Positions 1 to 11,037 of a stretch of DNA of 64,000 nucleotides are shown one piece after another; the first letter of the stretch is position 1, and every line of letters starts with the position of its first letter. The stretch covers positions 27,688,001 to 27,752,000 of the forward strand of contig JAZBRS010000039.1 in the NCBI GenBank assembly GCA_037176725.1, read 5' to 3'. The DNA is from Posidonia oceanica (Eukaryota; Streptophyta; Magnoliopsida; Alismatales; Posidoniaceae). The translations under genes and the position numbers were made by a program. A model generated the notes under the pieces. The model searched no databases. It was not told where the DNA came from and saw nothing but the letters and a program-made list of their open reading frames with translations.

Positions 1-212
1 TGTTTTTAACAGGGTCCTGGCTGCAGAGCAGTTGCTAAGGGATTGGTTGCCTTTCGCCTACAAAACCAGGAAGAACCCAAGTGCCACAAACAAGAATCAA
101 TGTGGAGCATGCACAACATCATGATAGTCTTCATATTCATTGAAATTCAGTTACAAGCATTGGATCCAACCCGCACAAGCCGTTGGGTTGATCAACATGT
201 TACACCTTGCTT

Positions 213-1720
213 TCATTCATCTAAACTGGATCGCCCCCGCTTGGAGCTCCCAGCACCGCTAAACAGGGGACCACTGGGGGGAACCTCGCAGATGGGCCAT
301 GTTGCTTGCACCTTAGTGATGTATCCAGTAGTATAGTCCGAGCTAGGCACCACAACTATGTCAGTAGATCTTATTCCGCCTCTCATAAGCTGGGCTAGCT
401 CCTCCGTCATCACTGAAGAATTGAGTGGATAAGACCGGAATCTCTCAGGCATGTGACCTTCAATGAAGGCACCTTGGCGAAGGCCGAACTGCCGCAGTAC
501 CCGGATGGGATGGAACTCAACGCCCCCAGTGAACCCCGGCAGGATGACCAACCGTACGCTGTTCCCATTAAAGAACACGGTAAATGGATCCGCCGCGACA
601 AGGAGAATCCGCCAGACCACGGTGTCCCTGGTCAACCCCTCTAGCTTCTCATACTCCTCCTGGACGCTCCCTATCGCCCGGGCATGCCCGGAGCGGTAGT
701 AGCCTTCTGAGACAGGACGCTGAGGGCGGATAGCCATTGCCCCCATATGGCAAGCCAGCCAGACCTGAAAAAGAGAAATTAGCAGAGTTAGCAGAGCAGA
801 AACAGACCAGGCCCTTTGAACAGTTATAATGAGCAGTTTACCTGGACCATGGCCACACACCCGTGGAAGTGACGACAACGGTGTGAGACCCTGTCCAGCC
901 CACAAAAGGTTTCTGCTAGAATCACCGGTGCCAGATCTATTTTCCGAGTTACCACAGCCAAAGCTATCTCAGCTACCTCAACAGCAACAGCCAGCTGGCC
1001 GTGGCCGAAAATCAGCTCACCAAGGAAGCGGGTGACGAAGCCCCTGAGCCACAACTCGTCACCCAAGGTGGCACGCCTCGGGATTGTCTGCTCGAAATAT
1101 TCCAGGCGGATCCTAGGCGTCGGCCTGTCAGTACGGATCAACCTTCCCGCACACTCCCCTGGTGTGAGGCCTGTTAGCTGGCGCAGGACAGACGCATAGC
1201 CCTCCCACCTCATAAACACAACAGGCACAACTAGTGGCGACAGGCCGCAGATCCGGCTCACCTCCTCCAGGGTGGGCATCATTTCCACGGAGCCAAAGCG
1301 GAAAACGTGGAATAAGGGTTTCCAGAACCTCGCCGCAGCACAAAGGAGATGGCAACTGACTTCCACCTCGGCAATATCCACTGTCCGAGAGGAAATGCCC
1401 CACAGCCGCAGCATCTCCCGATCATCGGTAGTAAGACTTTGGATCCATGTCCGTAGTGCCTCCGAGCAGTGAACCGGGGTGACCAAAGTGGGAAAAGTCT
1501 GCACAGAAACAAATGCAAAGATCAGAATAGAGCTCAATAAATCAAGAGGAACGAAAATGCGAGGGCTGGACAGCAGCCTCGTCAAGCCGATAGGAGCCCC
1601 CCACCGTGGGAACCTAGGGTATGATGGGCCAACCATGGAAATCAAAGAGAAAGCAAGAGAAACCCACCATTTTGGAGAAGAATGGGAGAAGGAGAGGTCT
1701 CAGGGTTCTTGGGAGGCGTT
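213..1720 (-). CDS. Tat-borne antisense accessory gene, DUF7745/PMD-like, three-exon model
   Basis: Model: exon 1 ends in the ATG at 1668-1670, exon 2 is 842-1498, exon 3 is 213-764, giving about 403 residues without an internal stop. Introns are 1499-1667 (GTGGGT...GTGCAG) and 765-841 (GTAAAC...TTTCAG, 77 bp). Both are phase 0. Exon 2 carries a run like FWKPLFHVFRFGS followed by PTLEEVSRICGL. This resembles the retroelement-associated DUF7745/plant-mobile-domain-like families; that name is from memory and tentative. A homologue at 35156-36388 aligns through exons 2 and 3 and lacks the introns. The gene lies antisense to the Tat-left LTR at 8556-11537 and beside a second antisense gene. The biochemical function is unknown. 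The 1-codon first exon is inferred from the intronless copy, which begins with ATG at the same point. Confidence 0.6.
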
Positions 1721-1743
1721 TGGCACCTCCATGTGTTGTGGGG

Positions 1744-1756
1744 GGCATATAAACAG
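1744..1756 (-). promoter_or_regulatory. possible TATA element for the antisense accessory gene
   Basis: An AT-rich TTTATATG stretch on the minus strand lies about 75-85 bases before the proposed ATG at 1670. It reads equally well as TATAAA on the plus strand, so its direction is not settled. A GC-rich block with several CCCACGTG-like words lies just upstream (about 1800-1855) and resembles modules in the Tat-left LTR. Confidence 0.25.
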
Positions 1757-2140
1757 GTGCCCTAGATAAACAAGTCACGTGACACCTGAGCAGGCCACCT
1801 GGTCCCACGTCGCGGTCCCACGCCCAGCTCCCACGTGGGACTCCCGCGCTTTTTACAGTAAAATTTCTGGCTGTGACTTAAGTTAACTTAAGTCGCTTGC
1901 AACCTGTGGAATGCCCAGAAAAATGCGAAAGAGGCCACTTGCCGGGTCATGCAGGCACATACATACAACACAAGCACAAATACACACATTTTGTCATCCA
2001 AAGGGCCCTCCGGGCAATTCCTTTTGCATTCCATATCCAACTCAATTTACAGCAATAGGAGTACAAACAGAGAATACAGCATAAAGGAAACAATAGAATG
2101 CAAACAAGCCCAGCAAACAAAATTCCATGACTGCAGGCAT

Positions 2141-4440
2141 CTAGTCCTCCTCAGACGAGTCAGGAGGTGGGACGCCATGAATCCTCACAAGACCCTCCCT
2201 GACCTGTTTCTTCCGCAGCCTCCTAGCAAGCCTAGCTGCAAATGATCGAGATTGCGAGGGACCTGGCCCCGTGCTGCACTCCCCGGCAGGAGATTCTACG
2301 TCTGACACATCCGCCAAGGCGAAGTCCATGCTGAACTCTCCATTGGACTCAGTGTTGACAGCTGGACCGGAGTTGCTCCCCTGAAAAGCAAATATAAGGC
2401 ATTCTAGCAGGCATTTGTAATGGGTTAAGCTGCTTGCATTTGATTCAAGCTTATACCGCTAGAAGCCGTCTCTGCTGCCTCCCCTGTGCCAAAGAACCAG
2501 ACATGTCAGAACAGGCAGGTATGCATTCACAAGCAAATTTAAAGGCTACTCTATAGCTATTTTACCGAAGCAGCTCGCATCTGCTGCATCCAATCCTGTA
2601 GCCGTGCCTCGAAGGCCTGTACCCAAGTCAAAAGGTCAGAATGAGAAGATAGTTACTACATTTATCAAACCTGCAGTGGTGTTGGGGGTCCTTTACCTGA
2701 CTCCAGCCCTCGTTGTACCACATTTGGGTCTGCCCATCCCGAAGATCCTCCGGAAACAAGTGCGGCTTGCCGACCTGCTCAAACCAATCCATATCTTCAT
2801 CGTGGGAGACCTCCCGGATGGTAAAGCGGCTCCGGGCCATCGCGGACGCGGCCAAAGCAGTCCTGGCAGCGGCCCAAGTTAGGGTCTCTGACACCATATC
2901 AGCAGGGGGTGGCTTGGGGATGCTGAATGCCCGAGTAAACTGGTGCCGGACTTGCCCGGGAAGGTAGTAGGCGTACCATTTGAGGCAGAAGAACTAGACT
3001 TGCACTCTCCTCAGCTTTCGGCCTGAGACCAAAGGAGCCCACTCCAAGGTCTTGTACCTGCGAAAGGGGTGCAGGTCCACCTGAAACGAAAACAGGGCAA
3101 ACATCAGAACAGTGTTTTCTAAGCAATTCATAGGCAGCTAATGCAATTTAAAGTTCACCTCATCTGCATGGATGATGTCCAAGAGGTACCGGTACGACTC
3201 GTATCAGTACACACCCGAGGTAGCCAAGTGATCTGGCTCGCACCACTGCCGAGGAAGTGGAAGGAGCTCGAGGCGAAGGCGGAAGAAGTAATGTCCCCGC
3301 CAGGAATGCTCCATCGCCTAGTACTGCAAGGCAAACAAGCATATATGTCAGTACAGCCAACAAGTAAACAGAACTGAAAGTAATGCAGAACAGAAACAAC
3401 TTTAAAACTTACAGTGACCAGGGGATACAGGCCCACGTACAACCGTTGGTTCCTGTGAACCACGTCATCCAGGCCGCACAAGAGATAAGCATAGCTGGCA
3501 CCTCCCCAGTCATAGCGCCAAAGCTCGCCCAAATCAGCCAGGTAGTCGAGCTAGTCCGAGTGAACGCAGTATCCGGACACGTCACAGAAGATGACCCCTA
3601 GCAGGTCCAGTAGGAAGTGATGGAGGACGAAGGCAGCCTCTGCTGAGCCAGGGTCAGGTTTGGCCAGATCCCGCTCCACTCTCGCAGCCATGAGGCACGG
3701 AAGTTGTAGGTCGAGCGCGTCTGATCCGGCGGTGGCCTCCCTAGCAACTCAGGGACCCGAGCGTATCCCAGAACGCCTTTGCCCACTATGGGCTCTCCCC
3801 CAAAGGTCAGTCCAGACATCAGGGCCCAATGCTCGGGCAGAATCGTCATCTCCCCGTACGGGAAGTGGAAGGTGTGCGTCTCGAACCGCCATCATTCTAC
3901 TAGAGCCCGAGAAAAGTTGTAGTGGCCATGGATGGCTGGAATCCGCTGAAAGCTGTCGAAGGGACTCTGATGTAGCAAGAAGTCCCGCAAGAAGTCCGGC
4001 AGGCAGTGAAAGTGAGCCAACATCAGTACCCAGCTACACCGCATCACCCGACGAGGGTTCCCGTCCTGTATAAACAGCAGAGCAGGTCAGAAAGGGCAAT
4101 ACACATACAAGGTGAGAGATTAACAGGGAAAGAGCCACCTTACCTCAAACCAGTCCTGATCGCAAATGTGATCCTCGCTAAGCAAGCGACCACCATGGTT
4201 TCCCGCTTCCTGTCAGAAGTTCGAAATAGGGATCAGAAACAGATAAAAGTAGAAATAGCAGTACAGATCAAAAGCCAATTTTGAGTCTACCTCTAAGGGA
4301 ATGGCGGGACCTGGACTGGCAGAACCCTCCTGCGAGTCATCCGAATCAGAAGCGCCCCTAGACGCCTGGGATCCCGAGGCTCGCTGCCCCCGAGACCTCG
4401 AGCTCGAGGCACTGCCCACACTCGCTCGTCTCAAACCAGA
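2141..4440 (-). pseudogene. plant mobile domain (PMD) gene, eight recognisable exons, broken
   Basis: Exons read on the minus strand are 4291-4440, 4144-4209, 3413-4065, 3159-3323, 2697-3080, 2566-2616, 2457-2483 and 2141-2380. Each is bounded by GT-AG and all junctions are phase 0. Exon 3 has the PMD signature: WRFETHTFHFPYGEMTI, then GGEPIVGKGV, VPELLGRPP and YDWGGASYAYL. Exon 5 has FFCLKWYAYYLPGQVRHQF, the usual late PMD block. PMD proteins (MAIN-like and transposon-derived) occur as host genes and as transposon cargo. Breaks: a TGA where Arg is expected before WRFETH; an apparent 1-base loss near 3690; TAG before LDYLADLG; TAG and TGA in exon 4; TAG before FFCLKW in exon 5. The start exon, somewhere above 4440, was not identified. 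The gene is antisense to Tat-left and tandem with the accessory gene at 213-1720. Confidence 0.75.
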
Positions 4441-6464
4441 CTGCAAAGCAAAAATCCAGAAGTTCAGAGCAAATCATTTTCCAAATGCAGAAGTGAAATA
4501 CATAAGCAGCATTTGTTTCATGAAATAACGCCAACCACAAGCATGCTTTATCAAGTATTTAAATGAATACTGGTGTTTAAAGTACAGCCAAGATCAAACA
4601 AAGCATTGCCAAGGCTAACAGAACACAATGCATGGTAGACAAACATGTATCCAGCATAATGTGTCAAATCCAATCGAACCTAAACAGAGCATCATTAGGT
4701 TTCGCAAAAAGATCAGAGCACAGTTCGTGGCAGTCAAATATACAGGCAAACTTAGAATTTGAAATGCGAAGTCATCTGGCCTAGTTAACATGCCACATCC
4801 AATGAGAAAAAAATCAGGGATCTAGTTGGAAAACCATACAGCAGGCACAGCATACAAACAAAATCAGGAGGAGAAAATACAAATCTAATCGGGTACAAGC
4901 AAGCTTGTTCATGGCACATTCAAATCTGCATTTCAAACAAAACTATTGTTGGCATTCAAGCATGTCAGGGCCTAGCAAAATCTAGCATGGCAGATCAAAT
5001 CAAGTTGAGCATCATTGAAAATACAGGCATGTATGGCATTAAAAAAAAAAGAAATAAGAGAAGGAGAAGAAAGGCATGGCAAAACTATCATTGGCATTCC
5101 AATGGATAAGGGCATAGCATATGTCAAGCATGGCCAAAGAAAATCAAACAAAACTCATCCAGAATTCAGAAGCAAGATAGGCATTTTTTTTTACATCCAT
5201 ATGGCAACTTGAAAGAAAAATGCAGGCAATAAAGGACGATAGCCCGCCGGTCGGCACCCCTCCGAACAGCCTCCCCACTGCCGGAATGCCACCACTCCAG
5301 GCCACCCACTCACAGCTGTGCCCTCTCGCTACTGGAGCAGCCGCCCACAATGCTACGCCGCCCTAGCACAGTCGTGCAGCCAAGCACTGTAGCCACAGGT
5401 CCCCATCGCACAGCCGCCCTAGCACACCCGGACACCCCGTCGCCGGCAACCCTCGTCTAGTGGCACCCTAGAAAGGAGGGAGAGAGGAGAGATAGAAATG
5501 AAAGGGAAACAAGTAAGGGAGAAGGCCGGATACCATTTTCTCTCTCGTCGGAGAACCACCTCCCACCGTCGGAGCTCAGCCCTAGCCTCAGTACCGCGCC
5601 CCGCGCCCACGAAGATCCTCCCCGGAATGGCCTCCAACCGCCGTGCCCCCAACGCTGCAGCCCTCGTTCTCGCTGGAAACACCACGCCTGCCGCCGCACG
5701 GAGGAGGAGGGAGATGAGCAGACACTGTTGAGTTTGAGAAGTGAGAGAAGGGGTGGAGAAGGATGCCCTGATTCTCGTATTTGGTTTGAACAAAAAATGC
5801 AAATCAAAGAAGGATTGAAAAAAATAAATGAATAGTGCCATTTACTGCTAAAGTTGCAAATTAAACTTGGGGCAAATGAAGAGATGCACTCTCAGGAACC
5901 TAGAATGGTTGCAGGCAGTTACCTAGGAGGGACCCACCAGGTTTTAAAATCCTTAGCATTCCCGGCAAATTCCTTCAGGGACCAAAGCGCAATTTACCCA
6001 GAAAATTTGCAGTTTGCACCTTAATTTTGCAACAAGCCAGCAGAGGGCCCACTACTTGACTAAACTGTCATAAGGTCTAGTACAGGTGGACGTCACCAAG
6101 GAGACTCCCAGAACAGCGGAATTTACCTCAAAACCCTACAGTTTCATAAATTTGCAGATAGGTCCCTGACTTGTTGAAAAAACAGCAAAAAGCGGTCGCA
6201 ACGCCGTAACAGAACCCTTGTTTCAATGTTCAGCAACACTTGTCACACCATAGATGCCCCAGGATAGGCAGTAGAGCAATAGCGTTCGGCAAATTGCAAA
6301 AACAACCCCTAGTTTGCAAAAATTGCATATAGGCCCCTAGCTCCTATGAAAGCACCAGGAACGGCCACAGCCCGAGGCAGAGACCTCACAGCAGTGCAAC
6401 AACACTTGTCACGCCATGAATGCCCAAGACAGACAGCAGAACGGCAGCATCAGTCAGCCTACAG
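4441..6464. other. non-coding Tat-left interior, with a GC-rich stretch at 5220-5760
   Basis: No convincing coding region. The part at 4441-5210 is AT-rich with many CATGGCA and GGCAT words. The part at 5220-5760 is GC-rich and on the minus strand ends in a CT-rich run. This is what a leader or promoter of the antisense PMD gene might look like, but I see no clear first exon. From 5830 onward short phrases of the type 'tgcaaat ... aggcccct' recur loosely every 60-150 bases, foreshadowing the 156-bp duplication that follows. Confidence 0.4.
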
Positions 6465-6777
6465 GTAGATTACTCACAGTTTGCAGAAATTACAGATAGG
6501 CCCCTGGCTTTCACAGGAATGGCGAATCGGCTCTGGTTTCCAACTGAGTCTCGGTAGGATCCTTTGTGGTCACAAGGGAACCAGAGCAGGACCTGGTCAG
6601 GTCATAGCAGTCCGAGATGGACAGATTACTCTCAGTTTGCAAAACTTGCAGATAGGCCCTTGGCTTTCATAGGAATGGCGAATCGGCTCTGGTTTCTAAC
6701 CGAGCCTCGGCTGGATCCTTTGTGGTCACGAGGGAATCAGAGTAGGGCCTGGTCAGGTCACTATAGCCCGCGATGAG
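6465..6777. repeat. 156-bp tandem duplication
   Basis: Two adjacent copies, about 6465-6620 and 6621-6777, each run from TACTCWCAGTTTGCA through GGAATGGCGAATCGGCTCTG to a CAGGTCA region. They differ at scattered, mostly transition, positions. They sit between the antisense PMD gene and the hairpin arrays of Tat-left. Confidence 0.8.
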
Positions 6778-7109
6778 CGTTGAGCCTCGCAATTTGGACA
6801 AATTGCAGAGAGCCCCCTACAGTTTATCAGGCAATCTGAACCTCTTCAGGAGGGTTGGCCAATCGAAGCTGCTGTGCACCGTAGATCGAGAGACTTGCAT
6901 AAAGGCCTCGCCGGAGCAGAAGCCGCAGTTTTGCCTCTCGAGGTGATGAAGCCACCAATCGCGAGCTATCAGCATCAGGCTGCGTCCACTCCCCGGTCTT
7001 CTTTCTCAGGCTGACACCCCCAACTGTCACGGGATCGTCTCTAGACCTCTACCAAGCCTCCAGGCATTGGTATTCCCGTCATCTTCACGGCCGATAAGTC
7101 CGAAACTTA

Positions 7110-7524
7110 TCACATGTCAGCCTCTTTTGCGTGTCTTCGTTCCGAATGGATGAAGCCCCGCCTGCTTGCTTCCTTAGTCGAGGATAAGCCTCTTTTGTGC
7201 ATCTTCGTTCCGGACGGACGAAGCCCCACCTGCTTGCTTCCTCAGTCGAGGATAAGCCTCTTTCGCGCGTCTTTGTTCCAGACGGACGAAGCCCCACCTG
7301 CTTGCTTCCTTAGTCGAGGATAAGCCTCTTTCGCGCGTCTTCGTTCCAGATGGACGAAGCCTTGCCTGCTTGCTTCCTCAGTCGAGGATAAGCCTCTTTT
7401 GTGTGTCTTCGTTCCGGACAGACGAAGCCCCGCCTGCTTGCTTCCTTAGTCGAGGATAAGCCTCTTTCGCACCTCTTCGTTCCAGACGGACGAAGCCCCA
7501 CCTGCTTGCTTCCTCAGTCGAGGA
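7110..7524. repeat. 68-bp tandem array, six units, each with a CTTCGT/ACGAAG hairpin
   Basis: The word GTCGAGGATAAG recurs at 7177, 7245, 7313, 7381, 7449 and 7517 (start of GTCG), exactly 68 bases apart. Each unit contains CTTCGT, a 9-base loop and ACGAAG, for example 7203-7208 and 7218-7223. A hairpin of the GATAAG/CTTATC class lies just before the array at about 7094-7112. Long open frames across it on both strands come from the stop-free unit and are not taken as genes. Confidence 0.88.
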
Positions 7525-7535
7525 CAAGCCTTTCC

Positions 7536-7935
7536 TGCTCAGGCTGGCAGCCCCAACTGCACGGTCGACAACCGTCAAAATGTCTGCTCAGGCTAGCAGC
7601 CCTAACTGCCCGAATGACATCCGTCAGAGTGTCTAAAGCTTCTCTGCTCGGGCTGGCAGCCCTAACTGCCCGGATGACATCCGTCAGAGTGTCTGGAGCT
7701 TCTCTGCTCGGGCTGGCAGCCCTAATTGCCTGGATGACATCCGTAAGAGTGTTTGGAGCTTCTCTGCTCGGGCTGGCAGCCCCAACTGCTCAGTCGACAA
7801 CCGTCAAAATGTCTGCTCGGGCTGGCAGCCCTAACTGCCAAGATGACATCCGTCAGAGTGTCTGGAGCTTCTTTGCTCGGGCTAGGATCTCTAACTGTTC
7901 GGCTGACGCCCGTCACCATGTTTGGAGTGTTTTGC
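7536..7935. repeat. 60-bp (partly 50-bp) tandem array with GGCAG-CCCTAA-CTGCC hairpins
   Basis: Units start near 7536, 7585, 7645, 7705, 7765, 7814 and 7874. The regular units carry GGCAG, loop CCCTAA, CTGCC (7655-7670), followed by TGACATCCGTCA, itself self-complementary at its ends. The copy at 7715-7730 changes CTGCC to TTGCC, which still pairs through a wobble. Later copies decay. The same module occurs in Tat-main (33385-33625, 34723-34786) and in its LTR (17393-17406, 54983-54998). Confidence 0.82.
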
Positions 7936-8220
7936 TGCCCCCTGGCATCATTCCTCGATACCAGGGGCATCTTTTTCCATTGTCTTGAGGGATCTTTCCC
8001 TTCTTCAGGCTGGCAACCTTTAATTGCTCGGTTGACACCCGTCATCACTGTCCCGCATCTCTCCCTTTTTCGCCTAGGAACACCTCGACTGCCCCTGGCA
8101 TCATTACTCGATACCAGGGGCATCTTTTTTGGTTGTCCTAGGCCATCGTTCTTTTCCTTCGGGCCGATAACCCGAACTATCCGGTGGTGAGTCCGTCAAC
8201 TCATCGGGCATTGCATCATT
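7936..8220. repeat. CCCCTGG/CCAGGGG hairpins and a GATGAG-type hairpin
   Basis: Two copies (about 7938-7976 and 8092-8131) of a long inverted repeat, CCCCTGGCATC ... GATACCAGGGG, with one unpaired position each. Copies in Tat-main at 33522-33549 (perfect 11-bp stem) and 34635-34662 show it is a shared part of Tat 3' regions. Near 8168-8205 lie the reverse complements of the GATAG and GATGAG hairpins seen at 33385-33424. Confidence 0.75.
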
Positions 8221-8540
8221 TGCATACATCTGCATTGCCCTCGCTTAGAGCAAGGCTCGGCAAGTGGCACCCCCGCGTTTGAGCCATACACTGCTCAGCA
8301 CGCGCCAGCATACCATCAGCATCCCAAGACTAACACTAACTTTGCATCCTAACTTTTGCATCTTGCAATTGCATTTGCATTCGCATTCGCATTCGCATTT
8401 GCATTACGGCAACGAGTCACGACCTTTTCAGTGCATCCACCGGATAAGTGACCCACACCAATAGCAACATTTCTCCCACCGACTCCAGGCGGGGTGTCTT
8501 TGTCAACCCTGAGCAACGGCCTTGGTCCCCTCGACCTAGC

Positions 8541-8555
8541 TCAGGGAGGGGCATC
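8541..8555 (+). other. polypurine tract of Tat-left
   Basis: A purine-rich run, CAGGGAGGGGCATC, stands directly before the LTR start. The reverse complement at 32884-32897 in Tat-main has the same form (AAGGAGGGGCATC). That is the site where plus-strand DNA synthesis would be primed in this lineage. Confidence 0.8.
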
Positions 8556-8779
8556 TATAGACACCCCAAATCTGGAAGTCAGGCGACGGTTGTTTGCTCC
8601 CAGAAGCGTATGGACGAGGCGGCACCCATATTTTCTTGAAACCCCAAGCCTAGACCCAAACCAGCCCAAACCAGCCAAAACCCCACCAATCACATCCCAA
8701 CACATCCACTACCACAAAAACCCCAAAACCCTAGCGCTGGATGGTCCTCGAACCAGAGAAGCAAGATCAGAAAGGTGAG

Positions 8780-9060
8780 GTAGCTGCTGACGGGGTAACT
8801 CCCCTGTGGAGCTCCCGCGTGTTTTCCTGCATCAGCAGCAATACTGATGGGATAACTCTCGCATCGAGCTCCCGCGTGGCACTCCCGCGTGTTTCCCTAC
8901 ATCAGTGACAGAAACCGGCACTCTGACACTCGTGTATAGCTCCCATGTGAAGCTCTCGCTTGTTGTCCTGTGCCGGTAGCGAAAACTGACAGACTGACAA
9001 CCGCGCCCAGCTCCCGCGTCGAGCTCCCGCGTTATGTCCTGTGTCAGTAGCAAAAATAAG
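8780..9060 (+). repeat. four degenerate 65-75-bp units bounded by CTGAYR and YRTCAG
   Basis: Successive units begin CTGACG, CTGATG, CTGACA or similar. They carry one to three AGCTCCCGCGT words and close with CATCAG or TGTCAG before a short A-rich spacer, so unit ends are self-complementary. Related words recur at about 10060-10105, 10280-10330 and 10492-10545, and on the other side of the element at about 1808-1852. They lie upstream of the TATA box at 9254 and may be U3 control repeats. Confidence 0.6.
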
Positions 9061-9253
9061 GCAGACCAATCACCTTGGCCCACCTCCTCCTCGCTCGCCA
9101 TTGGCTCCCGCTGATCTGGACTCGTGCCTCCGGACACCTGGACCATCCGACCACACGTCCCAACCAACTCCACCTGTCGATCTCCAATAGCCAATCTAGC
9201 CTTCCATTTCAAATCTCGATCTGCGCCAACAGCCAGCATCGACCTCCGTAGCC

Positions 9254-9260
9254 TATAAAT
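9254..9260 (+). promoter_or_regulatory. TATA box of the Tat-left LTR
   Basis: TATAAAT in a GC-rich context (GCCTATAAATCGCC), about 700 bases into the LTR and directly after the U3 repeat cluster. Transcription would start near 9285 and run on through a long R-U5 region. Inferred from sequence alone. Confidence 0.55.
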
Positions 9261-10974
9261 CGCCGGCCAGAGCTTCCCATGGTCCGGTTCAGTGCTCCTT
9301 CCATCCTTGAGAGCATCAACTACACCTAGAGCATTCCCCCCGAGCATCCGAGCCCCTCCTGACCTCTGAAACCCCACAATTCCGGCATTCTGGAATTGAG
9401 GCAATATCTCCGGTGAACTCTCTCACCGTCGAGACTCCCACCGGCACCCCAGCACATCTGGAGCGACCCCTTGAGCCCGCGAGGAAGCGCACCACCTTCC
9501 CGAGCGATCTCTCGAGCCTTGCCACTCCATCCGCCCATTTGACGGCAGCAGTAATGTCGCTGGAGAAGACAGCAGCCTCAGCACGCTTCAGGTATGCACT
9601 CGGCCTTTTGGTAGTGTAGAATTGTTCCCGTATGTAGTGTCTTCTTTCCCCTGTAGTTTGCAACCTTAATTGTAGCCTGCATTGCCTTTTTTCCTTTTTT
9701 CTCTGCCGCCTATCGTGCCAGACGGACAGCTCGTGCCTGGCCTTGTGTTGACGCGCCCATAGCTGCCTCGTCTCGCTGTGTACAGCCACTGGCTACCTTC
9801 CGTGCGTCCTCTCCGAACCTCCTCAGTGTGTCTCGGGTTGATAGCGCCCTCGAAGCCGCCTCTATGGCTGACGGAGAAGCGCGGTCGCCGGCACGATACT
9901 GCCGAGGTGGGGGTGATGCCTCGGGTCGTGCCACCTTGCGTCCACAACTCATGTGGATAGCTGGGTGTGCCCTCTTGCCTCCCTAACTTGTTCCGCCGCT
10001 TTCCATTGAGCGTCGGGCCCGGAATCGGGCAATGAAGATCCTCAGTCTGGCAGGCTGGTCTCGCACCGAGGTCCCACGTAGACCCCCGTGTATTAGACTG
10101 TGACGCCAGGCCGAGCTTCCAGCCTCTTTTCGACCCTTGTTAGCATCTATTTTCTTTATGTTTTTGCATAATATTGTTGCCTAGCTTCTTCTCTTTGATA
10201 CTTATCTATTTTCTTTAATTTCCATTGCCTGTGGGTCCCGGAATCTGGCGATGAAGGTTCTCTTCCTGAACCGACTAGTCCCACGTCGAGGTCCCGCGTG
10301 GACCTCCCACGTGTTTGACTGAGATATCAGACAGAGTTCCCAGCCATCATTCTGACCCTTATTTATACTTGTTTCCTAGATGTTATTGCATAATATTGTT
10401 CCGGGATACTCCCTCCCCATCATCCAATCGGTCTCATACCGAATTGGATTGAGGAGGGCCTCCCATTTGGCTGTGACTTATCACTGGAAGTGTGAACTGT
10501 CCCCGCGTGGAGGTCCCGTGTGAGACCCCCGTGTATTTAACAGTAACTTCCACAGGTGTGACTAGAGCCTATCTTCCCTTATTTTGGCTACCCCTCATGC
10601 ATGTTTACACTCAGGCACCCTTATTTACTTCTCTGTTTCCTTTTGAGCATTGTTTACTTAAGTCTTACTTGCTTTACTTATGCTCTTTATCTTGCACATT
10701 GCCTTCTCACTTTATATTGCTTATCTCCTGATTGCTTGAAGCAAATGTGGTGTTTAAATACATTCTATCTCCTCATGTATGTTTGCATTTTTTAGCCTTA
10801 TATAGCTACTTGCCTTAGTCTTCCTTTAATCCATGAGCATGCCTACTTAAGTTGCTTTCCCTTCGCCTCCTTAAAGTATCATGGCATGTTTTGTTTTCTT
10901 TAGCTAGAACATATTAAATTGGCCTCTAGCCTACATCGAGCCACACTATGAGCGGAATGACGTTAGAAAAGGCC

Positions 10975-11037
10975 GCTCCTCGGGCGTGTTGGGGGTGCCT
11001 AATACCTTCCCTGCACGTACCAGGAGTCCTTACCCAT
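10975..11037 (+). other. conserved Tat LTR block
   Basis: About 60 bases (CTCGGGCGTG ... CAGGAGTCCTTACC) nearly identical in all seven Tat LTR ends in the window: here, 26693-26752 on plus, and about 16741-16799, 17999-18056, 48263-48318, 54340-54397 and 63318-63375 on minus. It contains GGTG-CCTAA-CACC, a small hairpin. It stands out because the surrounding LTR sequence differs between subfamilies. Confidence 0.8.

Noticed and set aside
2604..2882. Plus-strand 92-codon frame with a hydrophobic stretch
   Set aside because: Shadow of PMD exon 5 on the opposite strand.
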